From contig NZ_JMPP01000014.1 in the NCBI RefSeq assembly GCF_000735435.1, forward strand, positions 186,001-250,000: a stretch of DNA of 64,000 nucleotides, in the 5' to 3' direction. Position numbers and translations under genes: made by a program. The notes under the pieces were generated by a model. That model was not told the origin of the DNA and did no database searches. It saw only the letters and a program-made list of their open reading frames with translations. Of the stretch, positions 9,161 through 19,126 are shown in pieces (position 1 is the first letter of the stretch; each line of letters begins with the position of its first letter). The stretch comes from Klebsiella planticola ATCC 33531 (GTDB lineage: Bacteria > Pseudomonadota > Gammaproteobacteria > Enterobacterales > Enterobacteriaceae).

Positions 9161-10107
9161 TTCGTTGGGTTGTCCCAGCCCTGCCATTTCAGCTGGTAGT
9201 ACTGCACCAGAGGGCTCTGGCTGATGCTTTCGCTCAGGATGCTGAAGAAGCGGCTGGCGTACACCGGCTCCGGCGGATGCTTCGGCTTACAGAACTTCAC
9301 GCCGCGGAACGGATTACGCGGCGACGTTGGCGGCGTCGTTTTCGACGGCGGTAGCCCGCTGTCCGGCCTTGAGGTATCGACCTGCGGCTCGTTCAGCAGG
9401 TTGCTCGGACGCACCAGGGTGATATCCGGCGGCAGGTTATAGACCATTTGCTGCAGGACGCGCACCGTGGTGGGGTGCGGATGACCGATAGCAATGGCGG
9501 AACCGTTGCGGCGCGCCAGCGCGATGGCGCGGTTGAACTGCACGCGAATATCGGCTTCATTCTGCGTGTCATCGAGGAACACCTTCCGCTTGATCACCTT
9601 CACTCCGGTACCCTGCGCCGCGCGCATGGCCTGAGTATTACCGATGGTGACGCTGTCGAGGAAGTAGAGATTGTAGCGCTCCAGGGCCTGCATCACCTTT
9701 TGCATTCCGAACAGGCTGGAGGTCATCGCGCTGCCCATATGGTTGTTCAGGCCCACGGCGTACGGCACTTTGCCATAGGCGTCGCGGATGATGCGCTCGA
9801 TCTCGTTACTGCTCATATCCGGGCGCAGCGTATCTTTTTCCAGCGGTTGCTTGCTGAGCGGCGCCATCGGCAGGTGGATAAGCACCTCGTGACCGAGATT
9901 GTGCGCTTTGGTCGCCATTTCACGGGCGTGCGGCGCGTTGGGTAATACGGCGACGGAGATGGTCGCTGGCAGCGCCAGTACCTGATTTTCAGTCTGTGGA
10001 CGATAGCCAAAGTCGTCAATAACAATGGAGAGTTTACCGGCAAATGCCGGTGATGCCATAGCCAGCGTACCGGCTACCGCGAATGCAATTCTGCGAAATT
10101 GAAGCAA
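9157..10107 (-). CDS. yibQ: Divergent polysaccharide deacetylase YibQ
   Basis: 316 residues with an N-terminal signal peptide cleaved near SPAFAG. The body belongs to the divergent polysaccharide deacetylase family (DUF610/PF04748): the strand LSIVIDDFGYR opens it, VLIHLPMAP and GLNNHMGSAMT supply metal-ligand-type residues, and AIAIGHPHPTT closes the barrel. The proline/threonine-rich C-terminus looks disordered. It starts 3 bp after the envC stop, so the two periplasmic proteins are co-translated. The substrate is not established for the family; a cell-wall role is inferred from the neighbour. Confidence 0.88.
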   Translation of the reverse strand: MLQFRRIAFAVAGTLAMASPAFAGKLSIVIDDFGYRPQTENQVLALPATISVAVLPNAPHAREMATKAHNLGHEVLIHLPMAPLSKQPLEKDTLRPDMSSNEIERIIRDAYGKVPYAVGLNNHMGSAMTSSLFGMQKVMQALERYNLYFLDSVTIGNTQAMRAAQGTGVKVIKRKVFLDDTQNEADIRVQFNRAIALARRNGSAIAIGHPHPTTVRVLQQMVYNLPPDITLVRPSNLLNEPQVDTSRPDSGLPPSKTTPPTSPRNPFRGVKFCKPKHPPEPVYASRFFSILSESISQSPLVQYYQLKWQGWDNPTN

Positions 10108-10110
10108 AAC

Positions 10111-11382
10111 TTATCTTCCCAACCACGGCTGTGGATTGACCGCCTGACCCTGGCGACGAATTTCGAAATAGAGCGACGGACGGCCCTGACCGCCGCTGCT
10201 GCCTACGAGAGCAATCGGCTGGCCCGCCCGGACCTGAGTGCCGACGCTGACCAGCGCGCTTTGGTTATAGCCGTAAAGGCTCATATCGCCTTTACCGTGT
10301 TCAACGACCACAACCAGGCCGTAGCCCTGTAGCCAGTCGGCGAGAATCACCCGGCCATCGGCAATTGCCTTAACCTCGGTGCCTTCAGACGCAGCGATAA
10401 CCATCCCTTTCCAACGTAGTTCACCTTGCAGCTGTTCGCCATAACGATGAAGCAACGTTCCGCGAACCGGCCAGTAGGCCTGACCGCGCGGAGAGCCCAG
10501 ACCACCGGTGCGGGACATCAGCGAACGCTCGCTTTCGGTTGGTTTGTAGGTGGTGCCTTTACGGGATGCATCCTGCTGACGATCGCGCACGGCCTGAGCC
10601 TCGCGAGCTTCTCGCTCTGCGCGGGCCTTCGCTGCGGCTTCTGCTTGCGCGATCCGACCGCGCAGGCGCGATTCGTTAGCCCGCATTTCGCCCAGCTGCT
10701 GCTGACCTTGCTGAATAGACGATTCAAGGCCTGAAAGGGTTTTCTTACGTTCGTTCCGCGCCTGTTCCAGCTTTGCCTGCTGTGCGCGCTGCTCGTAAAC
10801 CAGCGTCTGCTGCTGGCTCTGCTTTTCTTCCAGCTCCGCCTTTTGCGCGGCGACCTCTTCGCGCGTCTGTTTCAACTGGGCGATGGTCTCCTGGCGGGCC
10901 TGGTTAAGATAACCGTAGTAGACCTGCATGCGCTGGTTACGTTGACCCTCTTCACCGCTGAGGATCATTTGCATCCCGGTATGCGGCCCCTGGCGGAACG
11001 CGGCATCAAGCTGCGCGGACAGGTTACGCTCCTGAGTGGCGCGCTGACGTTCCAGCTTTGCGATTGACGCGTTCATCTCGTCAATCTGCTTATTCAGCTG
11101 GTTCAGGGTATCCTGGGTTTCACGCAGTTTGCGGGCGGCGGCAGAGATGGCCTCTTCCTGCGCTTTTAGCTGGGCAAGCAGAGAGGCGCGTTGCTGTTGT
11201 TGTTGCTTGATCGCCCGCTGCTTTGCGGCGATATCGGCCTGAATAGATTTGAGCTGGTCGCGGTCATCCGCCTGAGCGGGTGCGGCGCACAGCAATACGC
11301 CAGCGCTGAGTGCGCTGGCGTAAAGGACGGATCGAACAGCCGTTGCGATCCATGTATTTGAATAAGTCGCCTTTCCCCTCAT
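10111..11382 (-). CDS. envC: Murein hydrolase activator EnvC
   Basis: 423 residues, close to E. coli EnvC (419). A signal peptide ends near APAQADD. Residues about 35-270 form long coiled coil, rich in Gln, Lys and Glu, the part that docks to FtsX. The C-terminal LytM/peptidase_M23 domain (from about residue 300) lacks the usual zinc-binding set, as expected for an activator of AmiA/AmiB rather than a hydrolase. It lies between gpmI and yibQ in one leftward unit. Confidence 0.96.
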   Translation of the reverse strand: MRGKATYSNTWIATAVRSVLYASALSAGVLLCAAPAQADDRDQLKSIQADIAAKQRAIKQQQQQRASLLAQLKAQEEAISAAARKLRETQDTLNQLNKQIDEMNASIAKLERQRATQERNLSAQLDAAFRQGPHTGMQMILSGEEGQRNQRMQVYYGYLNQARQETIAQLKQTREEVAAQKAELEEKQSQQQTLVYEQRAQQAKLEQARNERKKTLSGLESSIQQGQQQLGEMRANESRLRGRIAQAEAAAKARAEREAREAQAVRDRQQDASRKGTTYKPTESERSLMSRTGGLGSPRGQAYWPVRGTLLHRYGEQLQGELRWKGMVIAASEGTEVKAIADGRVILADWLQGYGLVVVVEHGKGDMSLYGYNQSALVSVGTQVRAGQPIALVGSSGGQGRPSLYFEIRRQGQAVNPQPWLGR

Positions 11383-11391
11383 GGGGAAGGA

Positions 11392-12936
11392 TTATTCCAC
11401 GATGAACAGCGGCTTGCCAGTCATCTCTTGCGGGATTTCCATTCCCATCAGCGACAACATGGTTGGCGCGATATCGGAAAGCTTGCCACCTTCGGCGACT
11501 TTTACGGTTTTATCGCCAACGTAGATCAGCGGTACCGGCAGGTTGGTGTGGGCCGTATGGGCCTGGCCGGTAGCCGGATCGCGCATCTGTTCAGCGTTAC
11601 CGTGATCGGCGGTAATCAGCAGCTGGCCGCCGACGGATTCTACCGCTTTGGCAACCTGATCGATGCAATTGTCCAGCGTTTCAACGGCTTTAATTGCCGC
11701 TGCCATGACGCCGGTATGACCGACCATATCGCCGTTCGGATAGTTACAGATGATGGTGTCGTACTGACCGCCCTTGATAGCAGCAACCAGTTTTTCGGTC
11801 AGCTCGGCGGAGCTCATTTCCGGCTGCAGGTCGTAGGTTGCGACTTTTGGCGAGTTGATCAGAATACGCTCTTCGCCTTTGAACGGCTCTTCAACGCCGC
11901 CGTTAAAGAAGAAGGTCACGTGCGCGTACTTCTCGGTTTCGGAGATGCGCAGCTGAGTCTTGTCGTTCTTCGCCATCCACTCGCCGAAGGTATTGGCCAG
12001 GGACGCCGGCGGGTATGCGCAGGCGACTTTGATGTCTGCGGCATATTCGGTCAGCATCACGAAGTCGAGTTTGACCTCTTTCTTACGGGCAAAACCGTCG
12101 AAATCGGCGTTGACGAAGGCACGGGTGATTTCACGGGCGCGGTCAGCACGGAAGTTCATGAAAATCAGCGCATCGCCGTCTTCCATCGCGGCATCGGCCT
12201 GGCCTGCGGCACGGATCACGGTCGCCTTCACGAACTCATCATTTTCATCGCGAGCGTAAGCGGCCTGCAGACCGGCAACGGCGGTATCGGCCTGGAACTC
12301 GCCCTGCGCCAGGGTCATCAGATCATATGCCTGCTCAACGCGGTCCCAGCGATTGTCGCGGTCCATGGCGTAGTAACGGCCAATAATGGAAGCCACGCGG
12401 CCTTTACCGAGAGCGGCAAATTTTTCTTCAAATTTCGCCAGTGATTTTTCAGCGCTGCGCGGCGGCGTGTCGCGGCCATCGAGGAAAGCGTGCAGGTAGA
12501 TTTTTTCTGCCCCACGTTCAGCGGCCAGCTCTACCATCGCCATAATGTGGTCTTCGTGGCTGTGAACGCCGCCAGGGGACATCAGGCCCATAATGTGCAC
12601 GGCTTTACCCGCAGTAACGGCTTTGTCGACCGCGGCGGTCAGCACCGGGTTTGCAAAGAACGTGCGTTCTTTGATTTCGACATCAAGACGGGTCAGATCC
12701 TGGTAAACGATACGACCGGCGCCGAGGTTAACGTGACCCACTTCAGAGTTGCCCATCTGGCGATCCGGCAGACCGACCTCCAGGCCAGAAGCATCAATCA
12801 GCGTATGGGGACGTTTCGCCCACAATGCGTCCATGACTGGCGTTTTCGCGCTATAAATCGCGTTATCCTGCTGGTCTTCACGATAGCCATAGCCATCCAG
12901 AATGACCAGTACCATCGGCTTTTTAGAATTCGACAT
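11392..12936 (-). CDS. gpmI: Phosphoglycerate mutase, cofactor-independent, manganese-dependent
   Basis: 514 residues, the size of the E. coli enzyme; interconverts 3- and 2-phosphoglycerate. The alkaline-phosphatase fold shows [12 protein letters not shown] at the N-terminus, the phosphoryl-accepting serine in MGNSEVGH, and metal ligands in [11 protein letters not shown] and [10 protein letters not shown]. The ATG at 12936 has GAGG upstream; an in-frame extension to 13041 has no support. It heads the gpmI-envC-yibQ unit and diverges from yibN. Confidence 0.97.
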   Translation of the reverse strand: MSNSKKPMVLVILDGYGYREDQQDNAIYSAKTPVMDALWAKRPHTLIDASGLEVGLPDRQMGNSEVGHVNLGAGRIVYQDLTRLDVEIKERTFFANPVLTAAVDKAVTAGKAVHIMGLMSPGGVHSHEDHIMAMVELAAERGAEKIYLHAFLDGRDTPPRSAEKSLAKFEEKFAALGKGRVASIIGRYYAMDRDNRWDRVEQAYDLMTLAQGEFQADTAVAGLQAAYARDENDEFVKATVIRAAGQADAAMEDGDALIFMNFRADRAREITRAFVNADFDGFARKKEVKLDFVMLTEYAADIKVACAYPPASLANTFGEWMAKNDKTQLRISETEKYAHVTFFFNGGVEEPFKGEERILINSPKVATYDLQPEMSSAELTEKLVAAIKGGQYDTIICNYPNGDMVGHTGVMAAAIKAVETLDNCIDQVAKAVESVGGQLLITADHGNAEQMRDPATGQAHTAHTNLPVPLIYVGDKTVKVAEGGKLSDIAPTMLSLMGMEIPQEMTGKPLFIVE

Positions 12937-13181
12937 TGCGACAACCTCATGCTCAAAGACAGAAAATTTGCGTAATTTTACTACAGCTGAATCGTTCAAA
13001 GCACCGTGAAAGATCAAAGAAAGAGAGCGTCGGGCCCGCATGAAAGTCGTCGGAAGGGGATTTTTTCGTGACGGGCCGCAGAAAATACATTACATCGCGC
13101 TCACTGGCTGTATTTGCCGCAATGCACAGGTATACTCCTTCCCTGGTTTTTTTATCACTTAGTCGGGAGTTGTAACCCCCC

Positions 13182-13613
13182 ATGCAAGAAATTATGCAAT
13201 TCGTCGGCCGTCACCCCGTCCTGAGCATCGCGTGGATCGCGCTGCTGGTGGCGGTGCTGTTCACCACCTTTAAGGGGCTGATGTCGAAAGTTAAAGTCAT
13301 TACCCGTGGTGAAGCGACGCGTCTGATCAACAAAGAAGATGCCGTGGTTGTCGACCTGCGTCAGCGTGACGACTTCCGTAAAGGCCATATCGCGGGCTCC
13401 ATCAACCTGCTGCCGACCGAAATCAAGGCAAATAACGTTGGTGAGTTGGAAAAACACAAAGCACAACCCATTATAGTGGTAGACGGTTCCGGTATGCAGG
13501 CGCAAGAGCCTGCCAGCGCGCTGAATAAAGCCGGATTCGAAAAGGTCTTTGTACTCAAAGAAGGCATCGCTGGCTGGAGCGGCGAAAACCTTCCGCTGGT
13601 ACGCGGCAAATAA
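13182..13613 (+). CDS. yibN: Membrane-anchored rhodanese-like protein YibN
   Basis: 143 residues: one transmembrane helix at about 12-30 ([15 protein letters not shown]), then a cytoplasmic rhodanese domain with [18 protein letters not shown]. The loop that holds the catalytic cysteine in active rhodaneses reads [10 protein letters not shown], and the whole protein contains no cysteine, so sulfurtransferase chemistry by the usual mechanism is excluded. A binding or scaffold role is inferred. It is first in the conserved run yibN-grxC-secB-gpsA-cysE. Confidence 0.95.
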   Translation: MQEIMQFVGRHPVLSIAWIALLVAVLFTTFKGLMSKVKVITRGEATRLINKEDAVVVDLRQRDDFRKGHIAGSINLLPTEIKANNVGELEKHKAQPIIVVDGSGMQAQEPASALNKAGFEKVFVLKEGIAGWSGENLPLVRGK

Positions 13614-13723
13614 ATTTACCCGCGTCTTTATGACGTAGCCAGGTTTCCCCCGCTGCGGCGATCCGTTGGGGGGCAGCCTTGTCTGCGGCGTAACATCCTG
13701 CGGGTAAAAACAGGAGTGAAGTC

Positions 13724-13975
13724 ATGGCCAATATTGATATCTACACCAAAGCGACCTGTCCGTTCTGTATCCGTGCGAAAGCACTGCTGAACAGCAAAGG
13801 CGTAACGTTCAATGAACTGCCGATTGATGGCAATGCCGCGAAGCGTGAAGAGATGATTCAACGCAGTGGTCGCACGACGGTTCCGCAGATTTTTATTGAT
13901 GAGCAGCACATTGGCGGCTGTGACGACTTGTATGCGCTTGATTCACGTGGTGGACTTGATCCCCTGCTGCGCTAA
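13724..13975 (+). CDS. grxC: Glutaredoxin 3
   Basis: 83 residues of thioredoxin fold. The redox motif is CPFC at residues 11-14 (E. coli Grx3 has CPYC), followed by the cis-Pro segment TVPQIFID and the glutathione-binding GGCDDL. It reduces glutathione mixed disulfides and can serve ribonucleotide reductase. AGGAG lies 7 bp before the ATG. It precedes secB by 58 bp. Confidence 0.97.
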   Translation: MANIDIYTKATCPFCIRAKALLNSKGVTFNELPIDGNAAKREEMIQRSGRTTVPQIFIDEQHIGGCDDLYALDSRGGLDPLLR

Positions 13976-14033
13976 TTTTGCGTCCACCCAGGCCGGGTAG
14001 GCGTATTTAAGGACAACACGAAAGGGTTTTACT

Positions 14034-14501
14034 ATGTCAGAACAAAACAGCACCGAAATGACTTTCCAGATCCAGCGTATCTATACCAAGGATATTTCCT
14101 TTGAAGCGCCAAATGCGCCGCAAGTTTTCCAGAAAGACTGGCAGCCGGAAGTTAAACTTGATCTGGACACAGCTTCCAGCCAACTGGCTGAAGGCGTCTA
14201 CGAAGTGGTGCTGCGCGTAACCGTAACCGCTGCGCTGGGCGAAGAAACCGCGTTCCTGTGTGAAGTACAGCAGGGCGGCATCTTCTCCATCGACGGCATT
14301 GACGGCAACCAGATGGCGCATTGCCTCGGCGCATACTGCCCGAACATTCTGTTCCCGTATGCGCGTGAGTGCATTACCAGCCTGGTGTCTCGCGGTACCT
14401 TCCCGCAACTGAACCTTGCGCCAGTGAACTTCGATGCGCTGTTCATGAACTATCTGCAGCAGCAAGCTGGCGAAGGTGCCGAACAACATCAGGATGCCTG
14501 A
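14034..14501 (+). CDS. secB: Protein-export chaperone SecB
   Basis: 155 residues, the same as E. coli SecB. A cytosolic tetrameric chaperone that holds preproteins unfolded and passes them to SecA. The acidic stretch and the conserved [20 protein letters not shown] region, with [11 protein letters not shown] following, are diagnostic. The stop TGA shares a base with the gpsA ATG (TGATG), implying coupled translation. Confidence 0.98.
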   Translation: MSEQNSTEMTFQIQRIYTKDISFEAPNAPQVFQKDWQPEVKLDLDTASSQLAEGVYEVVLRVTVTAALGEETAFLCEVQQGGIFSIDGIDGNQMAHCLGAYCPNILFPYARECITSLVSRGTFPQLNLAPVNFDALFMNYLQQQAGEGAEQHQDA

Positions 14502-15517
14502 TGAACGCACTTAATGCTGCAATGACTGTGATCGGTGCCGGCTCATACGGCACCGCTCTTGCCATCACTCTGGCAAGAAATGGCCACCATGTTGTGCTCT
14601 GGGGCCATGACCCGAAACATATCGCGACGCTGCAACATGACCGCTGCAATGCCGCTTTCCTTCCTGACGTCCCTTTCCCTGACACGCTGCATCTTGAAAG
14701 CGATCTGTCTGCCGCGCTGGCTGCCAGCCGCGACATTCTGGTTGTGGTGCCAAGCCATGTCTTTGGTGAGGTCCTGCGCCAGATTAAACCGCTGATGCGT
14801 TCGGATGCGCGCCTGGTCTGGGCGACGAAAGGCCTTGAGGCTGAAACCGGTCGCCTGCTGCAGGATGTCGCGCGCGAAGCGCTGGGCGACACAATCCCGC
14901 TGGCGGTGATTTCCGGCCCGACCTTCGCCAAAGAGCTGGCGGCAGGGCTGCCGACGGCCATTTCGCTGGCGTCCACGGAGCCGCAATTTGCCGACGACCT
15001 GCAGCGCTTGCTGCACTGCGGTAAAAGCTTCCGCGTCTATATCAACCCGGACTTTATCGGCGTGCAGCTTGGCGGGGCGGTGAAAAACGTCATCGCCATT
15101 GGCGCCGGGATGTCTGACGGTATCGGCTTTGGCGCCAATGCGCGTACGGCGCTGATAACCCGTGGTCTGGTTGAAATGTCTCGTCTCGGTACCGCGCTGG
15201 GCGCCGATCCGGAAACCTTTATGGGGATGGCGGGGCTGGGCGATCTGGTGCTGACCTGTACCGATAACCAATCGCGTAACCGCCGCTTTGGCATGATGCT
15301 CGGCCAGGGTATGGATGTGCAAAGCGCGCAGGATAAGATTGGCCAGGTGGTTGAAGGCTATCGCAATACCAAGGAAGTTCGCGTTCTGGCACAGCGTTTA
15401 GGTGTCGAAATGCCAATAACCGAGGAAATTTATCAGGTATTGTATTGCGGAAAAATTGCGCGCGAGGCAGCATTGACTTTATTGGGCCGCGCACGCAAGG
15501 ACGAGCGCAGCAATTAA
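14501..15517 (+). CDS. gpsA: Glycerol-3-phosphate dehydrogenase [NAD(P)+], biosynthetic
   Basis: 338 residues. Reduces dihydroxyacetone phosphate to sn-glycerol 3-phosphate for phospholipid synthesis. The N-terminal NAD(P) motif is [12 protein letters not shown], the catalytic lysine lies in [13 protein letters not shown], and the C-terminal domain has EGYRNTKEV. The start at 14501 overlaps the secB stop by one base; a longer in-frame reading from 14369 lies inside secB and is not used. Confidence 0.98.
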   Translation: MNALNAAMTVIGAGSYGTALAITLARNGHHVVLWGHDPKHIATLQHDRCNAAFLPDVPFPDTLHLESDLSAALAASRDILVVVPSHVFGEVLRQIKPLMRSDARLVWATKGLEAETGRLLQDVAREALGDTIPLAVISGPTFAKELAAGLPTAISLASTEPQFADDLQRLLHCGKSFRVYINPDFIGVQLGGAVKNVIAIGAGMSDGIGFGANARTALITRGLVEMSRLGTALGADPETFMGMAGLGDLVLTCTDNQSRNRRFGMMLGQGMDVQSAQDKIGQVVEGYRNTKEVRVLAQRLGVEMPITEEIYQVLYCGKIAREAALTLLGRARKDERSN

Positions 15518-15597
15518 GCTTAAAGGAACCTTTGTCACCTCGATGACCCGGTCAGCGTAGAACTGGCCGGTCATTCTGCTATCGCCTGGAGTCAGCA

Positions 15598-16419
15598 ATG
15601 CCGTGTGAAGAACTGGATATCGTCTGGAACAATATTAAAGCCGAAGCCCGGGCTCTGGCCGACTGTGAGCCTATGCTCGCCAGTTTTTACCACGCAACGC
15701 TACTCAAGCACGAAAATCTGGGCAGCGCCCTGAGCTATATGCTGGCGAATAAACTGGCGTCGCCGATTATGCCCGCCATTGCCATTCGTGAGGTAGTGGA
15801 AGAGGCATATGCCGCTGATCCGGAGATGATCGCCTCCGCCGCCTGCGATATTCAGGCCGTGCGTACCCGCGATCCGGCGGTCGATAAGTACTCCACGCCG
15901 CTGCTGTACCTGAAAGGTTTCCACGCGCTGCAGGCCTATCGCATTGGCCACTGGCTGTGGAATCAGGGGCGCCGGGCGCTGGCGATTTTCCTGCAAAATC
16001 AGGTTTCCGTTTCTTTCCAGGTGGATATCCATCCGGCGGCGAAAATTGGCCGTGGGATTATGCTCGATCATGCCACCGGCATTGTGGTCGGCGAAACGGC
16101 GGTGATTGAGGACGACGTGTCGATTCTGCAGTCCGTGACCCTCGGCGGTACCGGTAAAACCAGCGGCGACCGTCACCCGAAAATCCGTGAAGGCGTCATG
16201 ATTGGCGCCGGTGCGAAGATCCTCGGTAATATCGAAGTTGGTCGGGGGGCGAAAATTGGCGCCGGTTCCGTGGTGCTACAGCCCGTACCGCCGCACACCA
16301 CCGCAGCCGGCGTACCGGCGCGTATCGTCGGTAAGCCAGAGAGCGACAAGCCGGCGATGGATATGGATCAGCACTTTAACGGTATTCACCATACCTTCGA
16401 GTACGGCGACGGTATCTAG
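15598..16419 (+). CDS. cysE: Serine O-acetyltransferase
   Basis: 273 residues, almost identical to E. coli CysE. Converts serine and acetyl-CoA to O-acetylserine, the first step of cysteine synthesis, and is feedback-inhibited by cysteine. An N-terminal helical domain is followed by a left-handed beta-helix of hexapeptide repeats (about residues 140-240, with IHPAAKIGRG and MLDHATGIVVGE), and the C-terminal tail ends in ...YGDGI, the Ile-terminated peptide that docks CysK. An imperfect hairpin at about 15543-15575 lies between gpsA and cysE. Confidence 0.98.
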   Translation: MPCEELDIVWNNIKAEARALADCEPMLASFYHATLLKHENLGSALSYMLANKLASPIMPAIAIREVVEEAYAADPEMIASAACDIQAVRTRDPAVDKYSTPLLYLKGFHALQAYRIGHWLWNQGRRALAIFLQNQVSVSFQVDIHPAAKIGRGIMLDHATGIVVGETAVIEDDVSILQSVTLGGTGKTSGDRHPKIREGVMIGAGAKILGNIEVGRGAKIGAGSVVLQPVPPHTTAAGVPARIVGKPESDKPAMDMDQHFNGIHHTFEYGDGI

Positions 16420-16506
16420 AATCGGGCTATCCCGATAACGCGCTGCCGACGTTGCGAGGAGCAGGCGCCTGCGCGGCTATTCTGGCATTTGCTGCCGGAC
16501 TGCTTT

Positions 16507-16590
16507 CCCCCGGCTGGCGCTGCGCGTAGCCGGGCGACGGGCCGGTGAGATCGGGTAGCCCGGCTCAGGCGCAGCGCCTCGCAATCCGGG
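16507..16590. repeat. REP/BIME-like inverted repeat pair
   Basis: Two GC-rich stem-loop modules lie between the convergent cysE and trmL genes: 16507-16534 (CCCGGCT ... AGCCGGG) and 16556-16590 (AGCCCGG ... CCGGG with a GCGCAGCGCC core). This arrangement matches enterobacterial REP/BIME elements and probably ends transcription from both sides. The rest of 16420-16601 shows no gene. Confidence 0.7.
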
Positions 16591-16601
16591 AATGACTCAG
16601 G

Positions 16602-17075
16602 CTAACTGCGTAATACCGCCCCCGGATACCCCAGCTGGCGCCAGGCCTCATACACCACCACCGACACCGCATTTGACAGGTTCATACTGCGACTGTCCGG
16701 CATCATCGGAATACGGATTTTTTGCTGTGGCGGCAGGGCATCAAGAATGCTGGCCGGCAGGCCGCGCGTTTCCGGGCCAAACATCAAGAAATCACCATCC
16801 TGATAGCTGACCGCGCTGTGAGCCGGCGTGCCCTTTGTGGTCAGAGCGAACAGGCGCTGCGGCCTGGCGCTTTCCACGAAGGCAGCATAGTCACGATGGC
16901 GCTGAACGGCGGCGAATTCATGGTAATCCAGCCCGGCGCGGCGCAGGCGCTTATCGTCCCAGGTGAAACCCATCGGCTCGATAATATGCAGATTGAAGCC
17001 GGTGTTGGCGCACAGGCGGATGATGTTCCCGGTATTTGGCGGGATCTCAGGTTCGAATAGTACAATGTTCAGCAT
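16602..17075 (-). CDS. trmL: tRNA (cytidine/uridine-34 2'-O)-methyltransferase TrmL
   Basis: 157 residues, as in E. coli. A SPOUT-class methyltransferase that modifies the wobble base of two tRNA-Leu species. The N-terminus [20 protein letters not shown] and the C-terminal knot motifs FGPETRGLP and [14 protein letters not shown] form the SAM-binding trefoil knot. The ATG at 17075 fits the family; an upstream in-frame ATG would add five residues. Confidence 0.97.
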   Translation of the reverse strand: MLNIVLFEPEIPPNTGNIIRLCANTGFNLHIIEPMGFTWDDKRLRRAGLDYHEFAAVQRHRDYAAFVESARPQRLFALTTKGTPAHSAVSYQDGDFLMFGPETRGLPASILDALPPQQKIRIPMMPDSRSMNLSNAVSVVVYEAWRQLGYPGAVLRS

Positions 17076-17126
17076 GCTGCCCTGTCTCATTAGGCTCTTA
17101 ATCGCGCGGGCAGAATAGCAGATATT

Positions 17127-17162
17127 TGCCCGGCCCTCATCCCCGTGGGGGAGCGCCGGGCA
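17127..17162. terminator. REP-like hairpin after lldD
   Basis: A perfect 8-bp stem TGCCCGGC/GCCGGGCA encloses a second stem (CTC..CCCC/GGGG..GAG). It sits between the lldD stop and the trmL start, both on the minus strand. There is no T-run, so it may act as a REP-type 3' stabiliser or Rho-assisted terminator. Confidence 0.55.
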
Positions 17163-17168
17163 GGGGGA

Positions 17169-18356
17169 TTATGCCGCGTTGCCCTGCGTCATCGCATTGA
17201 AGGTATGCAGCGCGTCGGCGTTCTGAACCAGTGAGTCGCGGCTGATTTCACCGATGGTTTTGGTTCCGGTCAGGGTCATGGCCACCTTCATCTCTTTCTC
17301 GATCAGATTCAGCAGGTTGGCTACACCCTGCTTGCCGTGGGTGGCCAGCGCGTACAGATAGGCGCGGCCCAGCAGTACGCTATCGGCGCCCAGCGCGATC
17401 ATGCGCACCACATCGAGACCGTTACGAATACCGCTATCGGCGAGGATGGTGATATCGCCTTTTACCGCATCGGCGATGGCCGGCAGCGCACGGGCTGAGG
17501 AGAGAACGCCGTCGAGCTGGCGACCGCCGTGGTTGGAGACCACGATCCCGTCGGCGCCGAAGCGTACGGCGTCGCGCGCATCCTGCGGATCGAGGATCCC
17601 TTTGATCACCATCGGACCGTCCCAGAATTCGCGGATCCACTCGAGGTCTTTCCACGAAATAGACGGATCGAAGTTGTTCGCCAGCCAGCCAATGTAGTCC
17701 TCAAGACCGGTAGGCTTGCCAAGATAGGTGGAGATATTGCCAAGATCGTGAGGGCGGCCGTTTAAACCGACATCCCACGCCCACTGCGGGTGGGTCATCG
17801 CCTGCCAGTAGCGGCGCATCGCCGCATTCGGGCCACTCATTCCGGAATGGGCATCACGATAGCGAGCGCCGGGGGTGGGCATATCGACGGTAAACACCAG
17901 GGTTGAACATCCCGCCGCTTTGGCGCGCTCCAGCGCATTGCGCATAAAGCCGCGATCGCGCAGGACGTACAGCTGGAACCACATCGGGCGCTTGATGGTC
18001 GGCGCGACTTCCTCTATCGGGCAGACGGAAACGGTGGAGAGGGTAAACGGAATGCCTTTATCATCCGCGGCGCCTGCCGCCTGCACTTCACCGCGGCGAG
18101 CGTACATTCCGCACAGTCCGACCGGCGCCAGCGCCACCGGCATAGAGAGCTTTTCTTTGAACAGCGTGGTCTCCAGGCTCAGGTCCGACATATTCTTCAG
18201 CACCCGCTGGCGGAGCGCCACATCAGACAGATCTTCAACGTTGCGGCGCAGCGTGTGTTCGGCATAGGCGCCGCCGTCGATGTAGTGGAACAGGAACGGT
18301 GGCAGGATACGCTGTGCGGCTGCGCGATAGTCGCTGGCGGCTGAAATAATCATCAC
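17169..18356 (-). CDS. lldD: L-lactate dehydrogenase (FMN, quinone-linked)
   Basis: 395 residues, matching E. coli LldD (396). A membrane-associated flavoenzyme that oxidises L-lactate to pyruvate and passes electrons to quinone. It is an (alpha/beta)8 alpha-hydroxy-acid oxidase with the catalytic histidine in [11 protein letters not shown] and the FMN phosphate site in [10 protein letters not shown]. It is the last gene of lldP-lldR-lldD; its ATG overlaps the lldR stop by 4 bp (ATGA). Confidence 0.97.
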   Translation of the reverse strand: MMIISAASDYRAAAQRILPPFLFHYIDGGAYAEHTLRRNVEDLSDVALRQRVLKNMSDLSLETTLFKEKLSMPVALAPVGLCGMYARRGEVQAAGAADDKGIPFTLSTVSVCPIEEVAPTIKRPMWFQLYVLRDRGFMRNALERAKAAGCSTLVFTVDMPTPGARYRDAHSGMSGPNAAMRRYWQAMTHPQWAWDVGLNGRPHDLGNISTYLGKPTGLEDYIGWLANNFDPSISWKDLEWIREFWDGPMVIKGILDPQDARDAVRFGADGIVVSNHGGRQLDGVLSSARALPAIADAVKGDITILADSGIRNGLDVVRMIALGADSVLLGRAYLYALATHGKQGVANLLNLIEKEMKVAMTLTGTKTIGEISRDSLVQNADALHTFNAMTQGNAA

Positions 18357-19126
18357 GGGTTCTCCCTGGCATTTTCGTTGTGGTCACCGGGCAGGCGGGT
18401 AATGCGCGCCTGGCGGGCCTGGTCTTCATCAAAGTGTTTAATCGTGGCGTGGACAAAGCCTAGGTGCGCCATCATCGCCTGCCGCGCGCCTTCGGCGTCA
18501 CCGGCGAAAATGGCCTCCATCACGGCCTGGTGCTGTTCAGTCAGGCGGGCGAATACCGGCGGGACAAGATACATCCGCTGGCGGCTCTGTTTGACCGAGG
18601 ATTGCAGGAGGTCGAAAAAGCCGCGCATGGTTTGTAGCAGAACCACATTGTGCGAGGCTTCGGCAATCGCCAGGTGAAAGCGAACGTCAGCCTGTGAGGC
18701 CAGGTCCGGGTCTTCGCTCTGGGTCGCTTCAAAGCACAGGCGAATGCGCTCTTTTTCGGCGTCAGTTGCGCGCATCGCCGCATGCCAGGCCGTGCTGGCT
18801 TCGATGGCGTGGCGCGCTTCCAGAATATCAAAACTGTAATCGGGGTCGTCGGCGAGCAGCGTTTTTAGCGGCTGAACGATATTCTGTTCCGACCACGCCT
18901 CGTGCTGCCAGCGCACGAAAGTCCCGCCGCCGCGGCGGCTGACCAGCAGGCCTTCGCTCACCAGCATCGCCAGCGCTTCGCGCAGCGAGTTGCGTGAGAC
19001 GCCAAGCAGGGCGGCCAGCTGGCGCTCGGCGGGCAGTCGCATGCCCGCCTCCAGCTTCTGTTCTTCAATCAGCGCCCGCACACGACGGGCTACATCGTCT
19101 GCGAGGCGCCGGGGCATCACTATCAT
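18353..19126 (-). CDS. lldR: GntR/FadR-type L-lactate regulator LldR
   Basis: 257 residues: an N-terminal winged HTH (about 8-75, with [22 protein letters not shown]) and a helical FCD ligand domain with metal-ligand-type His/Asp residues. In E. coli it represses lldPRD without L-lactate and activates with it through two operators. Two matching operators are visible upstream of lldP. It overlaps its neighbours by 4 bp on both sides. Confidence 0.95.
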   Translation of the reverse strand: MIVMPRRLADDVARRVRALIEEQKLEAGMRLPAERQLAALLGVSRNSLREALAMLVSEGLLVSRRGGGTFVRWQHEAWSEQNIVQPLKTLLADDPDYSFDILEARHAIEASTAWHAAMRATDAEKERIRLCFEATQSEDPDLASQADVRFHLAIAEASHNVVLLQTMRGFFDLLQSSVKQSRQRMYLVPPVFARLTEQHQAVMEAIFAGDAEGARQAMMAHLGFVHATIKHFDEDQARQARITRLPGDHNENARENP

